A DNA stretch of 64,000 nucleotides from Prevotella sp. (lineage in GTDB: Bacteria > Bacteroidota > Bacteroidia > Bacteroidales > Bacteroidaceae): contig JAFYZT010000031.1 in NCBI GenBank assembly GCA_017548605.1, positions 24,091 to 88,090 of the forward strand, in the 5' to 3' direction. Under the pieces are notes generated by a model. It saw only the letters and a program-made list of their open reading frames with translations. It was not told the origin of the DNA and did not search any database. Each line of letters starts with the position of its first letter. Positions within the stretch are counted from its first letter, which is position 1. The translations under genes were made by a program, and so were the position numbers. This document shows positions 43,939 through 54,410 of the stretch, piece after piece.

Positions 43939-45147
43939 ATGAAACAAAAAGAACATATAAAAGAAAATTGTTTGAATGAATCATCTTGTTTGGTCAACGG
44001 AGAGGTCAAGGTCGATGATTCTGATACACCAGCCTTTGGGGCCAATCGTAGTTTGTTCGAGCGTGAATCGAACAATAAGTTGACTTCAGAGGAGGAACTT
44101 GACAGGATATACATGGAACTCAAAGACAGGTTCTATAAATTGTCCTGTGCATTGGAGAAAGATCAACCTTCTATGACTGGTAATTACGACCTCTCCTGTA
44201 AGACGAAACCGACAAAGGATGAATTGGTAGACGCTCTCAACAAATGGAACTGCGCCATTATAACCGCTTTTCGCGGTTCTGGTAAATTGTCTGAGGAAGC
44301 TAACCTGAAACGAAACGAGGAACTTAAGACCAAGATGCTTGAAATGGGATTGTTGTTCCGTCCTGTGGATGGATATTATTTGGGTATAGACGAGAATCAT
44401 ACGAGCATTAAAAGGATTCCAGTCAACGAATACAGTTTTTTCGTTACCAATACGAATGACGATGGCGCATTGAGAATGGACGAAGCAGCGAGAAAAGACT
44501 TCTTTACGAAATTGTTTCGACTGGCGGAGCATTACGAGCAGGATAGCTTCTTGTTCACTTTTCCTGTGGCCAACGGCGTTGCATTCAGGGTGGCTACAAA
44601 TAGTAACGGCCGCTCGTATTTCCGAAATGATATTAAGTATGCAGGACGACTATACACCAATATTGAAAACATAGGTGCATGGACGGGCTGTGCTAATGAT
44701 GGGAAAATTGCATTTATGTTGAAAGGAATGATTCTGAAAAGAGTATATGAACATGAGTTGGTATGGATAGGAGAAGGAGATATTTTCGATATTGAGCATT
44801 ATAACCCTGATAGTCTGGTCATTATCCATGATAATAAACATGCAGAATTAAATGGTTCTTGTGCAGGTTATAAAAAAGACCATGATAATTTGTATGAATA
44901 TGTATTTGTCAATGAAGCCATCTCAGAAGAAGATATACGAATAACTGTAATAAAAATGCTGGAAACTCTGCCCAACAATAGTCGAACCATAGGTTTCCAT
45001 TGCTCGGCATCGTTAGATGGCTCATATATGGAAGGAGCAAAAGTTGCATATGATACTATTCTGAAATGGGTTGAGAAAAACTGGGAAAGGGTGTCTAAAA
45101 TAGTAATTGTTGACATCTATGGTGATTATTGTAAGATTCAGAATTAA
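43939..45147 (+). CDS. Unknown protein (402 aa) with DUF3293-like middle and macro-like tail
   Basis: A soluble protein starting MKQKEHIKENCLNESSCLVN. Residues about 100-180 (WNCAIITAFRGSGKLSEEAN, LKTKMLEMGLLFRPVDGYYL, EYSFFVTNTN) resemble the DUF3293 type found in phage and bacterial proteins. Residues about 190-300 are beta-rich (YEQDSFLFTFPVANGVAFRV). The last 75 residues (NEAISEEDIRITVIKMLETL, then AYDTILKWVEKNWERVSKIV and IVDIYGDYCKI) look like the end of a macro (ADP-ribose-binding) domain, although the usual N-terminal half of that fold is not obvious. The function is unknown. Its own promoter (module copy 3) suggests an independent cassette. Confidence 0.68.
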   Translation: MKQKEHIKENCLNESSCLVNGEVKVDDSDTPAFGANRSLFERESNNKLTSEEELDRIYMELKDRFYKLSCALEKDQPSMTGNYDLSCKTKPTKDELVDALNKWNCAIITAFRGSGKLSEEANLKRNEELKTKMLEMGLLFRPVDGYYLGIDENHTSIKRIPVNEYSFFVTNTNDDGALRMDEAARKDFFTKLFRLAEHYEQDSFLFTFPVANGVAFRVATNSNGRSYFRNDIKYAGRLYTNIENIGAWTGCANDGKIAFMLKGMILKRVYEHELVWIGEGDIFDIEHYNPDSLVIIHDNKHAELNGSCAGYKKDHDNLYEYVFVNEAISEEDIRITVIKMLETLPNNSRTIGFHCSASLDGSYMEGAKVAYDTILKWVEKNWERVSKIVIVDIYGDYCKIQN

Positions 45148-45180
45148 AACTATTAATGGATATGGTTTTTCTCATGAAAA

Positions 45181-45235
45181 ACCTTGATCCTCTGGAATAA
45201 CTGAAGAAAAATGCCCTAATTACAAGGCTCTATGC
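45181..45235 (+). repeat. Micro-relic of the cassette end
   Basis: TCCTCTGGAATAACTGAAG and AATGCCCTAATTACAAGG repeat the sequence at 43829-43866 (TCTCTGGGATGACTGAAG, ATCGCCATAGTTGCAAGG). It encodes only the last residues (ILWNN) of the 354-residue family tail. Confidence 0.55.
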
Positions 45236-45328
45236 ACTACACGACTGCCGTATCACTCAAAATGTCGGATGAGCCGAAGCGACAGTGAACAGCCCGTATT
45301 AAAACGTGAAACAAAAAAATATAAAAAC

Positions 45329-45514
45329 ATGAACAGGATACAACAGGCTTTGGAGTGGATAGCGAGTCTCAGCCCAGAGCAACTGAAAGCAGAAATGAAA
45401 AGGGCAGAAAGAACCGTGGAAGACAAGATGCCGGAGGAAGCGTGGCTGCTCCCGCCAAGGAAGTGGGCAGAGGTGCTTCTGCTGACGCTGTGGCTGGAAG
45501 ACCACCCCATGTGA
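45329..45514 (+). CDS. Small island protein B, copy 2 (61 aa)
   Basis: MNRIQQALEWIASLSPEQLK continues AEMKRAERTVEDKMPEEAWL and LPPRKWAEVLLLTLWLEDHPM. It is about 90 percent identical to the first 59 residues of the protein at 42311. The similarity starts upstream of the start codon, at about 45275 (CCGAAGCGACAGTGAACAGC), which in copy 1 is the end of protein A. So a piece carrying the end of A plus B was duplicated without the body of A. A 41-residue frame (45539-45664, MPKNKDVAVRPYDKTDTKAI) follows; whether it is used is unknown. Confidence 0.6.
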   Translation: MNRIQQALEWIASLSPEQLKAEMKRAERTVEDKMPEEAWLLPPRKWAEVLLLTLWLEDHPM

Positions 45515-45631
45515 GTGTAACTGATAAAGTAATAGAAAATGCCAAAAAATAAAGACGTGGCAGTACGTCCGTATGACAAGACAGACACAAAAGCAATTTA
45601 TGGGTGTAGTTACTATTGTATGCAAATAGTA

Positions 45632-45661
45632 CCGCCCACCATCAGTATTGAAGGTGGGCGG
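45632..45661. terminator. Hairpin at the right end of the island
   Basis: CCGCCCACC and GGTGGGCGG form a perfect 9-base stem with a 12-base loop, between small protein B copy 2 and the convergent vWA gene. It could terminate both. Confidence 0.75.
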
Positions 45662-45679
45662 TAATTGTTGAAGCTGTAA

Positions 45680-46336
45680 TCACGCATTGGGGGTCTCTTC
45701 CTTGTTTTCGTCCTTTTCTTCTTCGAAGAAATGGCCGGTAGGCATACTAATATTATGCTCCACGCAAAGAATGTAGTGTTCACGAGCCTTATGTTCGCGT
45801 CTGAACATGGTATCGGTTCCTTCCTCGCTTTGGTCCCAGCTCATATGCTCATCAATACTCATCGAATGGGCCATACCCTCTACATCAAGGTTATCGGTAC
45901 CGATGAGCGTGAAGGTCCACTTCTGTCCTTTCAGCTTGTCGATGAGGTTCTTCACCATCTTCAACGTCCACTCCTGAGAACAGTTTTCCATGCCGTCGGT
46001 GATGATGGTCACCAGCACATTATCGCCTTTCCTCACCTGTGCGTTGAGTTTCGACACCGTCTTTCCGATGGCATCATAGAGCGGTGTGGCGGCACAGGGG
46101 TTATAGGACTTCCATTCCAGGTTATGGGTGTCACGAGCCAAGGCATCATTGTAGTGCCATTTCATGTGTCCGCTGTCAAAGGTTACCAAGGTGACATGCT
46201 GCTCGGTATCAGGATACTTCTCCTGCATGGAGCGTACAGTAGAAAGCGTCTCGTTCATTCCCGAAAACGCCTGCTTGCGGATGACTGACATGGAACCACT
46301 CTCGTCAACAATAATCAAATTAAATACTCTTTTCAT
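45680..46336 (-). CDS. von Willebrand factor A domain protein
   Basis: A 218-residue cytoplasmic protein made almost entirely of one vWA domain. The MIDAS site is complete: IIVDESGSMS at residues 8-17, a Thr near AATPLYDAIG (about 90), and IITDGMENCS (about 115). Such domains bind ligands through a divalent metal. The C-terminus is acidic (EEEKDENKEETPNA). It is divergent from the sigma/macro-like fusion gene with 138 bases between the starts, so the two may be regulated together. GC content is back to the genome level, so this gene lies outside the AT-rich island. Confidence 0.85.
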   Translation of the reverse strand: MKRVFNLIIVDESGSMSVIRKQAFSGMNETLSTVRSMQEKYPDTEQHVTLVTFDSGHMKWHYNDALARDTHNLEWKSYNPCAATPLYDAIGKTVSKLNAQVRKGDNVLVTIITDGMENCSQEWTLKMVKNLIDKLKGQKWTFTLIGTDNLDVEGMAHSMSIDEHMSWDQSEEGTDTMFRREHKAREHYILCVEHNISMPTGHFFEEEKDENKEETPNA

Positions 46337-46437
46337 TTTTCCTGATGTTTTAAGTGAATACTAATGTTTTTGAATTGCTCTTTAAACCTTTAAAGACTAT
46401 TTCAAGAAAAAATGAAGGCATGGTGATAATTATTTTG

Positions 46438-46445
46438 TAAATTTG
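46438..46445 (+). promoter_or_regulatory. Candidate -7 element of the sigma/macro-like gene
   Basis: TAAATTTG lies 30 bases before the ATG at 46475. Because it is so close to a GTG at 46448, transcription would start near that codon, which favours the ATG at 46475 as the true start. Confidence 0.55.
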
Positions 46446-46474
46446 CCGTGAAAAAAACTAAACACCAACAAATC

Positions 46475-47572
46475 ATGTTAAGCGACAGTATCATCATTGA
46501 AGGCTTCCGCCGTGGAGACGAATGGTTCTTCCGGCATTATTTCTATGAATACTGCCGGACTGCCTATCATATCTTCGACAAGCGATATGAACTCAGCAAG
46601 AAAGAAAACCTCGACTTCATGTCGCTGGCGCATCAATATGCCATCTACCTGATGGAACACGACTGGAAACCGTTGGAAGACCGTTCGCCCAACGTGTCAC
46701 TCCGCACATGGATGATTAACGGCTTCCGCTATATCGTGCTCGATGCGCTGAAATGGTACAAGCGCGAATACGGTACGCTGACCTTCGAAGATTATCTCAA
46801 ATCGTTCGACACCAGCCAGGACCTGCGTCTGAACTTCAACAAACTCATCCTCGACATCTGCGATGCCGCCAAACTCGACCGCATCTCTCGAACCATCCTG
46901 GTGATGTTGCTGGTGGAAGGCTACAAGAGCAAGGACATTGCCGCAAAGATAGGCATCACGCCCTCGGCTGTTTCTCAACGCTTCCAGACACTGAAAAACA
47001 AATATATCATCCCCTATTTCAAGGAGTATTTCGACATGGACTTCGACACGCAGGAGGTGATGGAGGAAGAGGTAATGGAGAAAAGAGATTACTGCGATGT
47101 CTTACCTACTTTCCCTGCCAGTATATCCCACGACGAAAGTACGTCAGCCTTGGATGTTATTCATCATATCGACTATCAAAGAAAAAAATATATACCTATG
47201 GAAAAGAAACGCACCACACCAGAATTTATACACACGTTGGCACCGGGCGAGATCTTCGTCTTCGGCAGCAACCTCAGAGGCATGCACGGCGGAGGAGCCG
47301 CCTATGCCGCCTATCGTAAGTTCGGCGCCATCATGGGACAGGGCGTGGGTTTGCAGGGACAGAGCTACGCCATCCCCACCATGCAGGGCGGCGTGGAGAC
47401 CATCAAGCCCTACGTGGACGAGTTCATCGAGTTTGCGAAGGAGCACCCGGAACTAACCTTCCTGGTGACACGGATAGGCTGTGGCATTGCGGGCTTTAGC
47501 GACAGCGAGATTTCACCGCTCTTCGCCAAAGCCCACGAAGTAGAGAATATCATATTGCCCGAGGGGTGGTAA
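46475..47572 (+). CDS. Fusion of a sigma-70-like protein and an A1S_2505/macro-like domain
   Basis: A 365-residue protein (start MLSDSIIIEGFRRGDEWFFR). Residues about 1-110 resemble sigma region 2. Residues about 140-195 are a helix-turn-helix of the region 4 type (ISRTILVMLLVEGYKSKDIA then KIGITPSAVSQRFQTLK). After a 50-residue linker, residues about 242-365 form the domain called A1S_2505 phage non-structural protein: EIFVFGSNLRGMHGGGAAYA, YAIPTMQGGVETI and VTRIGCGIAGFSD, with the Gly-rich loop of macro-like ADP-ribose binders. An internal ATG at 47198 (MEKKRTTPEFIHTLAPGEIF) matches the usual start of the stand-alone domain, so a second, shorter product of 124 residues is possible. Regulation by an ADP-ribose-like ligand is inference. 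Confidence 0.8.
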   Translation: MLSDSIIIEGFRRGDEWFFRHYFYEYCRTAYHIFDKRYELSKKENLDFMSLAHQYAIYLMEHDWKPLEDRSPNVSLRTWMINGFRYIVLDALKWYKREYGTLTFEDYLKSFDTSQDLRLNFNKLILDICDAAKLDRISRTILVMLLVEGYKSKDIAAKIGITPSAVSQRFQTLKNKYIIPYFKEYFDMDFDTQEVMEEEVMEKRDYCDVLPTFPASISHDESTSALDVIHHIDYQRKKYIPMEKKRTTPEFIHTLAPGEIFVFGSNLRGMHGGGAAYAAYRKFGAIMGQGVGLQGQSYAIPTMQGGVETIKPYVDEFIEFAKEHPELTFLVTRIGCGIAGFSDSEISPLFAKAHEVENIILPEGW

Positions 47573-47588
47573 CCATCCCTTGCAGGCA

Positions 47589-50777
<3,189 letters not shown>

Positions 50778-50782
50778 TTATG

Positions 50783-50983
50783 AGTGTTGAATTTTGAGTG
50801 TTGAATGTTGAATTGTCGCTTCGCGATTCTGATTTATCAATGAAGAATTTATGGGGTATTCTCTTGTTCCTTGCCCCCTGCCCCCTCTTCCCCCTCCCTT
50901 TGGGAGGGTTGGGGTGGGTTCTCACTCCTTGCCCCCTGCCCCTTCTTACCCCCTCCCTTTGGGAGGGCCGGGATGGGTGCTCA
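50783..50983 (+). repeat. Left arm of a 200-base inverted repeat (two REP-like copies inside)
   Basis: Reads GTGTTGAATGTTGAATTGTC, the GCGATTC motif, ATTTATGGGGTATTCTCTTG, then REP-like copies at 50891-50919 and 50950-50979, ending in the stop codon of the esterase. It aligns along its whole length with the reverse complement of 53347-53560. Confidence 0.9.
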
Positions 50984-51802
50984 AAACGATTCAAGCCAGG
51001 ATTTCAGGTTCATGATCATCTCGAGATGGTACTTGAAACTGAGTCGACTGCCCCAACCATGACCGCCGGTGGGATAGACATGTATGGATGCCGGCACATC
51101 ATGACGGTACAGTTCCATGTAGTAGTTGGCACCATTGGCGGGCAACACCACATCATCGTCGTCGCTCAGGGCTATCCATGCCCGTGGCGTCATGCGCGTC
51201 ACTTGCTGGTCGTTGCTGAAATCTTTTTCCTGCTTTTTCGCCTTTCCTGTACCCAGAAGGTTGTCGTGCGACCCCTGGTGGGTGATGCCTGGCATCATGG
51301 TGATGACGGGATAGAACAGTATCTGGAAATTGGGTTTGGCATCTCCCGTGGCATGTGTGGCTATGGTTGAGGCGAGGTGACCGCCCGCCGAAAAGCCCAT
51401 GATACCTACCTGCTCAGGGTCGATATGCCACTCATAGGCATGGTTACGCACATACCTGATAGCCTCTTCAGCATCGCTGATGGGAACTTTGTAATTACCA
51501 TGGGGCATACGGTACTTCAACACCACAGCCGTAATACCCATGTTGTTGAAGAACGCCGCCCAGTCGTGTCCCTCATGGTCCATGGCGAGATGGCTGTAGC
51601 CGCCGCCTGGACAGATAACGATGGTTCGTCCTGTGACAAGCCGTGACTCAGGTAGATAGACAAACACCTTGGCGGTATCGGAAGGATCGCCGTTCTTGTT
51701 GGGTGCTTTGTTGGGCCACAACGGCTCCTCGTAGGTTTGTTGGGCCATAGCCATGGTGGTGCATAGAGCTATCATACTGGTAAAGAAATAACGTAGTTTC
51801 AT
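50981..51802 (-). CDS. Exported alpha/beta-hydrolase, carbohydrate esterase-like
   Basis: A 273-residue enzyme with a signal peptide (MKLRYFFTSMIALCTTMAMA). The fold is shown by the oxyanion loop IVICPGGGYSHLAMDHEGHD, the nucleophile elbow GIMGFSAGGHLAST (Ser about residue 138), WIALSDDDDVV (acid) and YPTGGHGWGSR (His about 255). It resembles the BD-FAE/acetyl-xylan esterase-like group in polysaccharide loci of gut Bacteroidetes, which removes acetyl or feruloyl groups. It is divergent from the sialate O-acetylesterase-like gene (116 bases between starts). A -7 element, TACCTTTG on the minus strand, lies at 51846-51853. Confidence 0.87.
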   Translation of the reverse strand: MKLRYFFTSMIALCTTMAMAQQTYEEPLWPNKAPNKNGDPSDTAKVFVYLPESRLVTGRTIVICPGGGYSHLAMDHEGHDWAAFFNNMGITAVVLKYRMPHGNYKVPISDAEEAIRYVRNHAYEWHIDPEQVGIMGFSAGGHLASTIATHATGDAKPNFQILFYPVITMMPGITHQGSHDNLLGTGKAKKQEKDFSNDQQVTRMTPRAWIALSDDDDVVLPANGANYYMELYRHDVPASIHVYPTGGHGWGSRLSFKYHLEMIMNLKSWLESF

Positions 51803-51845
51803 TTGCGTTTGACAGATAAAAAGTAAAAATCAGAATGTTTCTTTG

Positions 51846-51853
51846 CAAAGGTA
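51846..51853 (-). promoter_or_regulatory. Candidate -7 element of the esterase gene
   Basis: CAAAGGTA on the plus strand reads TACCTTTG on the minus strand, 43 bases before the start. No equally good plus-strand element was found for the gene at 51919; TAATATTG near 51872 is a weak match. Confidence 0.5.
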
Positions 51854-51918
51854 ATGTTTTTTTCGTAATATTGCAGTCTATTTAATATTATATTAACAAT
51901 CCGATAATACCTAAAAGC

Positions 51919-53349
51919 ATGGATAAACGATTTTTAATCATTGCCTTACTCATGAGCATGGCACTTGGCACACAGGCCAAGGTACGACTGCCGCATCTTA
52001 TCGGCAATGACATGGTGTTGCAGCAGAACACAGAAGTGCGTCTGTGGGGCTGGGCAAAGGCAGGTAAAAGAGTGAAGGTTACCCCTTCGTGGGACAACAA
52101 TACCGTCACTGCTAACGCCGACAAAGATGGTCGTTGGCTGGTGAAGGTGAAGACGCCCGCCGCCAGTTTCACCCCTTACAGCATCACCTTCGATGATGGT
52201 GACAAATTGACCATCACAGGTGTGATGACGGGTGAGGTGTGGGTATGTGCCGGACAAAGTAATATGGAGATGCCCGTGAAAGGATTCGGCAACTGTCCCG
52301 TGGAAGGTTACAACCTGGCCGTGGCCGATGCCGTTAACTCACGTGGTGTGCATTATGTGAAGATTCCCAGCGTGATGTCGATGACGCCGCTCGACGATGC
52401 CGATTGCGAATGGAAGGTCTGCGACCCCTCGACCGTCGGCGAGGCCTCCGCCACCGGCTATTTCTTCGCCCGTCTGGTAAGCCGCACACTGAACATCCCC
52501 GTGGGACTAGTCATGGCTAACAAGGGTGGCACACGTGTGGAGAGTTGGCTCACCCGTGAAAACCTGCAGAGTTACACCCAAGAGACACTCGACTCGATGG
52601 AGATGGTGCGCCGCTTCCCGTGGGACTACCACCGTCCGCTGCTTTGGGGTAACGGCACCTTCAACCCCATCCTGAACTACACCGTCAAAGGCATCCTCTT
52701 CTACCAAGGCTGCTCGAACGTGGGTGATCCGGGCAATCAGTATTCCGACCGTTTGGCACTGCTCGTTCGTCAGTGGCGCGAACAGTTCGGACTGGGCGAC
52801 ATACCTTTCTACTTCGTACAGATAGCCCCCTATTACTATGACGACGACGTGAATGGCATCAGCGGAGCCCTGCTGCGCGAACAACAGTTCCGTGCCGCGC
52901 AGATTATCCCCAATAGCGACATCGTATGTACCAACGACCTGTGTTATCCATGGGAGACCCAACAGATTCACCCCTGTCAGAAACAGCCCGTGGGTGAACG
53001 TCTGGCATTCATCGCCCTGAACAAGACCTACGGCATGAAGAGCATCATGTGCGACAGTCCGTCGTTCAAAGAGATGACCATCAAAGGTGACACCTGCTTC
53101 GTGCGCCTGAAGGACGACTACGACGGTATCAGTCGCTATGAGGACATACAAGGTTTCGAGGTGGCCGGTGCCGACCGAGTGTTCCATAAGGCTAACGCCT
53201 ACTACTATTGGACGAAAGGTATCATCATCACCTGTCCTGAGGTGAAGGAACCTGTAGCCGTGCGCTACTGCTTCCGCAATTTCCAACTGGGCAACGTGGC
53301 CAACCAGGCATTGCTGCCCCTGTTCCCCTTCAGAACGGATCAGTGGTGA
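51919..53349 (+). CDS. Exported sialate O-acetylesterase family (SASA) protein
   Basis: A 476-residue protein with a signal peptide (MDKRFLIIALLMSMALGTQA). After an Ig-like N-domain (RLPHLIGNDMVLQQNTEVRL) the SGNH-hydrolase block I is seen as EVWVCAGQSNMEMPV (Ser about 116), followed by the Asn/Gly-rich VGLVMANKGGTRVESWL and GILFYQGCSNV. The C-terminal DxxH catalytic pair would lie near IHPCQKQPVGERLAF. The family deacetylates sialic acids or xylan-type sugars; with the neighbouring GH2 and esterase, hemicellulose or mucin glycans are plausible. The stop codon lies in the inverted repeat. Confidence 0.9.
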   Translation: MDKRFLIIALLMSMALGTQAKVRLPHLIGNDMVLQQNTEVRLWGWAKAGKRVKVTPSWDNNTVTANADKDGRWLVKVKTPAASFTPYSITFDDGDKLTITGVMTGEVWVCAGQSNMEMPVKGFGNCPVEGYNLAVADAVNSRGVHYVKIPSVMSMTPLDDADCEWKVCDPSTVGEASATGYFFARLVSRTLNIPVGLVMANKGGTRVESWLTRENLQSYTQETLDSMEMVRRFPWDYHRPLLWGNGTFNPILNYTVKGILFYQGCSNVGDPGNQYSDRLALLVRQWREQFGLGDIPFYFVQIAPYYYDDDVNGISGALLREQQFRAAQIIPNSDIVCTNDLCYPWETQQIHPCQKQPVGERLAFIALNKTYGMKSIMCDSPSFKEMTIKGDTCFVRLKDDYDGISRYEDIQGFEVAGADRVFHKANAYYYWTKGIIITCPEVKEPVAVRYCFRNFQLGNVANQALLPLFPFRTDQW

Positions 53350-53560
53350 GCACCCACCCCGACCCTCCCAAAGGGAGGGGGAGAGAAGTGTGGGCAGGGG
53401 GCAAGGAGTGAGAACCCACCCCAACCCTCCCAAAGGGAGGGGGAGAGAAGTGTGGGCAGGGGGCAAGGAGCAAGGGGCAAGAGAATACCCCATAAATTCT
53501 TCATTGATAATTCGGAATCGCGAAGCGACAATTCAACATTCAACACTCAACATTCAAAAA
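53347..53560 (-). repeat. Right arm of the 200-base inverted repeat (two REP-like copies inside)
   Basis: Contains REP-like copies at 53352-53381 and 53414-53442, GCAAGGAGCAAGGGGCAAG words, the AGAATACCCCATAAATTC phrase, the AATCGCGAAGCGACAATTC motif, and CATTCAACACTCAACATTC. It starts at the SASA stop codon. It is the inverted counterpart of 50783-50983. Confidence 0.9.
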
Positions 53561-53566
53561 CTCACC

Positions 53567-54100
53567 ATGCATATTCTCGATATTTTTACGCACTGTCCGT
53601 TTTGCGGCAGTGCGCATTTCCTGACACAAGACGAAAAGAGTAAACGTTGCGCCAACTGCGGACATGAGTATTACCTCAACCCATCGTCGGCCAATGCTGC
53701 CTTCGTGGTCAACGGAAAAGGAGAGATACTCGCCATCCGTCGCAAGAAAGAACCGCAGGCGGGCATGCTCGACCTTCCGGGCGGCTTTGCCGACATCGGC
53801 GAGACGGCAGAGGAGGGTGTTGCCCGTGAGGTGAAAGAAGAGACGGGACTGACGGTGAAAAAGGTGGAATACCTGTTCAGTTTCCCGAACAACTACCTCT
53901 ATTCAGGCATGAACATTCCCACCCTCGACCTGTTCTTTCTATGTCGTGTGGACGATTTTTCCACACTTCATGCCGCCGATGATGCTGATGCCACACTCTG
54001 GCTGCTACCCGATGAGGTGGAACCCGAGGCCTTCGCTTTCGAATCCATCAGAAACGGTGTGCGCGCTTTCTTAAAAAAACTAAAAAAATCGCCTATATAA
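53567..54100 (+). CDS. Nudix hydrolase with N-terminal zinc ribbon
   Basis: A 177-residue cytoplasmic protein. The ATG at 53567 (MHILDIFTHCPFCGSAHFLT) is clear; the frame upstream is translated repeat. A zinc ribbon (CPFCG, then CANCGHEY) covers residues 10-40. The Nudix box GGFADIGETAEEGVAREVKE then ETGL (about 70-92) matches GX5EX7REUXEEXGU in full. Zinc-ribbon Nudix proteins include NADH pyrophosphatases and regulators of NAD or ADP-ribose metabolites; the substrate cannot be told. It lies upstream of topA but is separated by 310 bases of repeats. Confidence 0.92.
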   Translation: MHILDIFTHCPFCGSAHFLTQDEKSKRCANCGHEYYLNPSSANAAFVVNGKGEILAIRRKKEPQAGMLDLPGGFADIGETAEEGVAREVKEETGLTVKKVEYLFSFPNNYLYSGMNIPTLDLFFLCRVDDFSTLHAADDADATLWLLPDEVEPEAFAFESIRNGVRAFLKKLKKSPI

Positions 54101-54123
54101 TAAGGTGATAAAAAAGTTATGCT

Positions 54124-54131
54124 TACTTTTG
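54124..54131 (+). promoter_or_regulatory. Candidate -7 element in the nudix-topA gap
   Basis: TACTTTTG is about 280 bases before topA. The gap 54101-54410 otherwise holds a REP-like copy (54164-54192), GGAGCAAGG words (54205-54285) and an ATCGCGAAGCGAATTAACTC motif (54355-54375), with no gene. Confidence 0.4.
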
Positions 54132-54163
54132 CGCCCCAAAAGCGGAGTTAGAAGAAGTAAAAG

Positions 54164-54192
54164 ACCCACCCCGACCCTCCCAAAGGGAGGGA
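54164..54192. repeat. REP-like palindrome copy
   Basis: ACCCACCCCGACCCTCCCAA followed by AGGGAGGG, 60 bases after the Nudix stop, in the same orientation relative to the gene as at 53352. Confidence 0.8.
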
Positions 54193-54410
54193 GCAAAGAA
54201 GGGGTAAGAGGTGAGAGGAGAGGGGTAAGAGATATGCTAGTGGCAGGAGTAAGGAGCAAGGAGTAAGGAGCAAGAGCTTACTCGCGGACTATTGTCTACA
54301 CTTCTAAACTCCTACACACCTGAACTCCATAATTATATTCAACATTCTAAAAAATCGCGAAGCGAATTAACTCCTGTTTTCATTTCAGTAAAATAACAGT
54401 AAGTAAGCAT

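Noticed and set aside
45539-45664. 41-residue ORF after small protein B copy 2
   Set aside because: It runs into the terminator hairpin, has no family resemblance or promoter, and could be a gene fragment; kept only as a remark.
36332-45665. Classical integron or prophage
   Set aside because: No integrase, recombinase, terminase or structural phage gene, and the repeats lack the attC-type core-site pairs.
52507-53493. 328-residue minus-strand frame opposite the SASA gene
   Set aside because: It is the antisense shadow of a gene with clear SGNH motifs, and its start lies in translated REP-like repeats.
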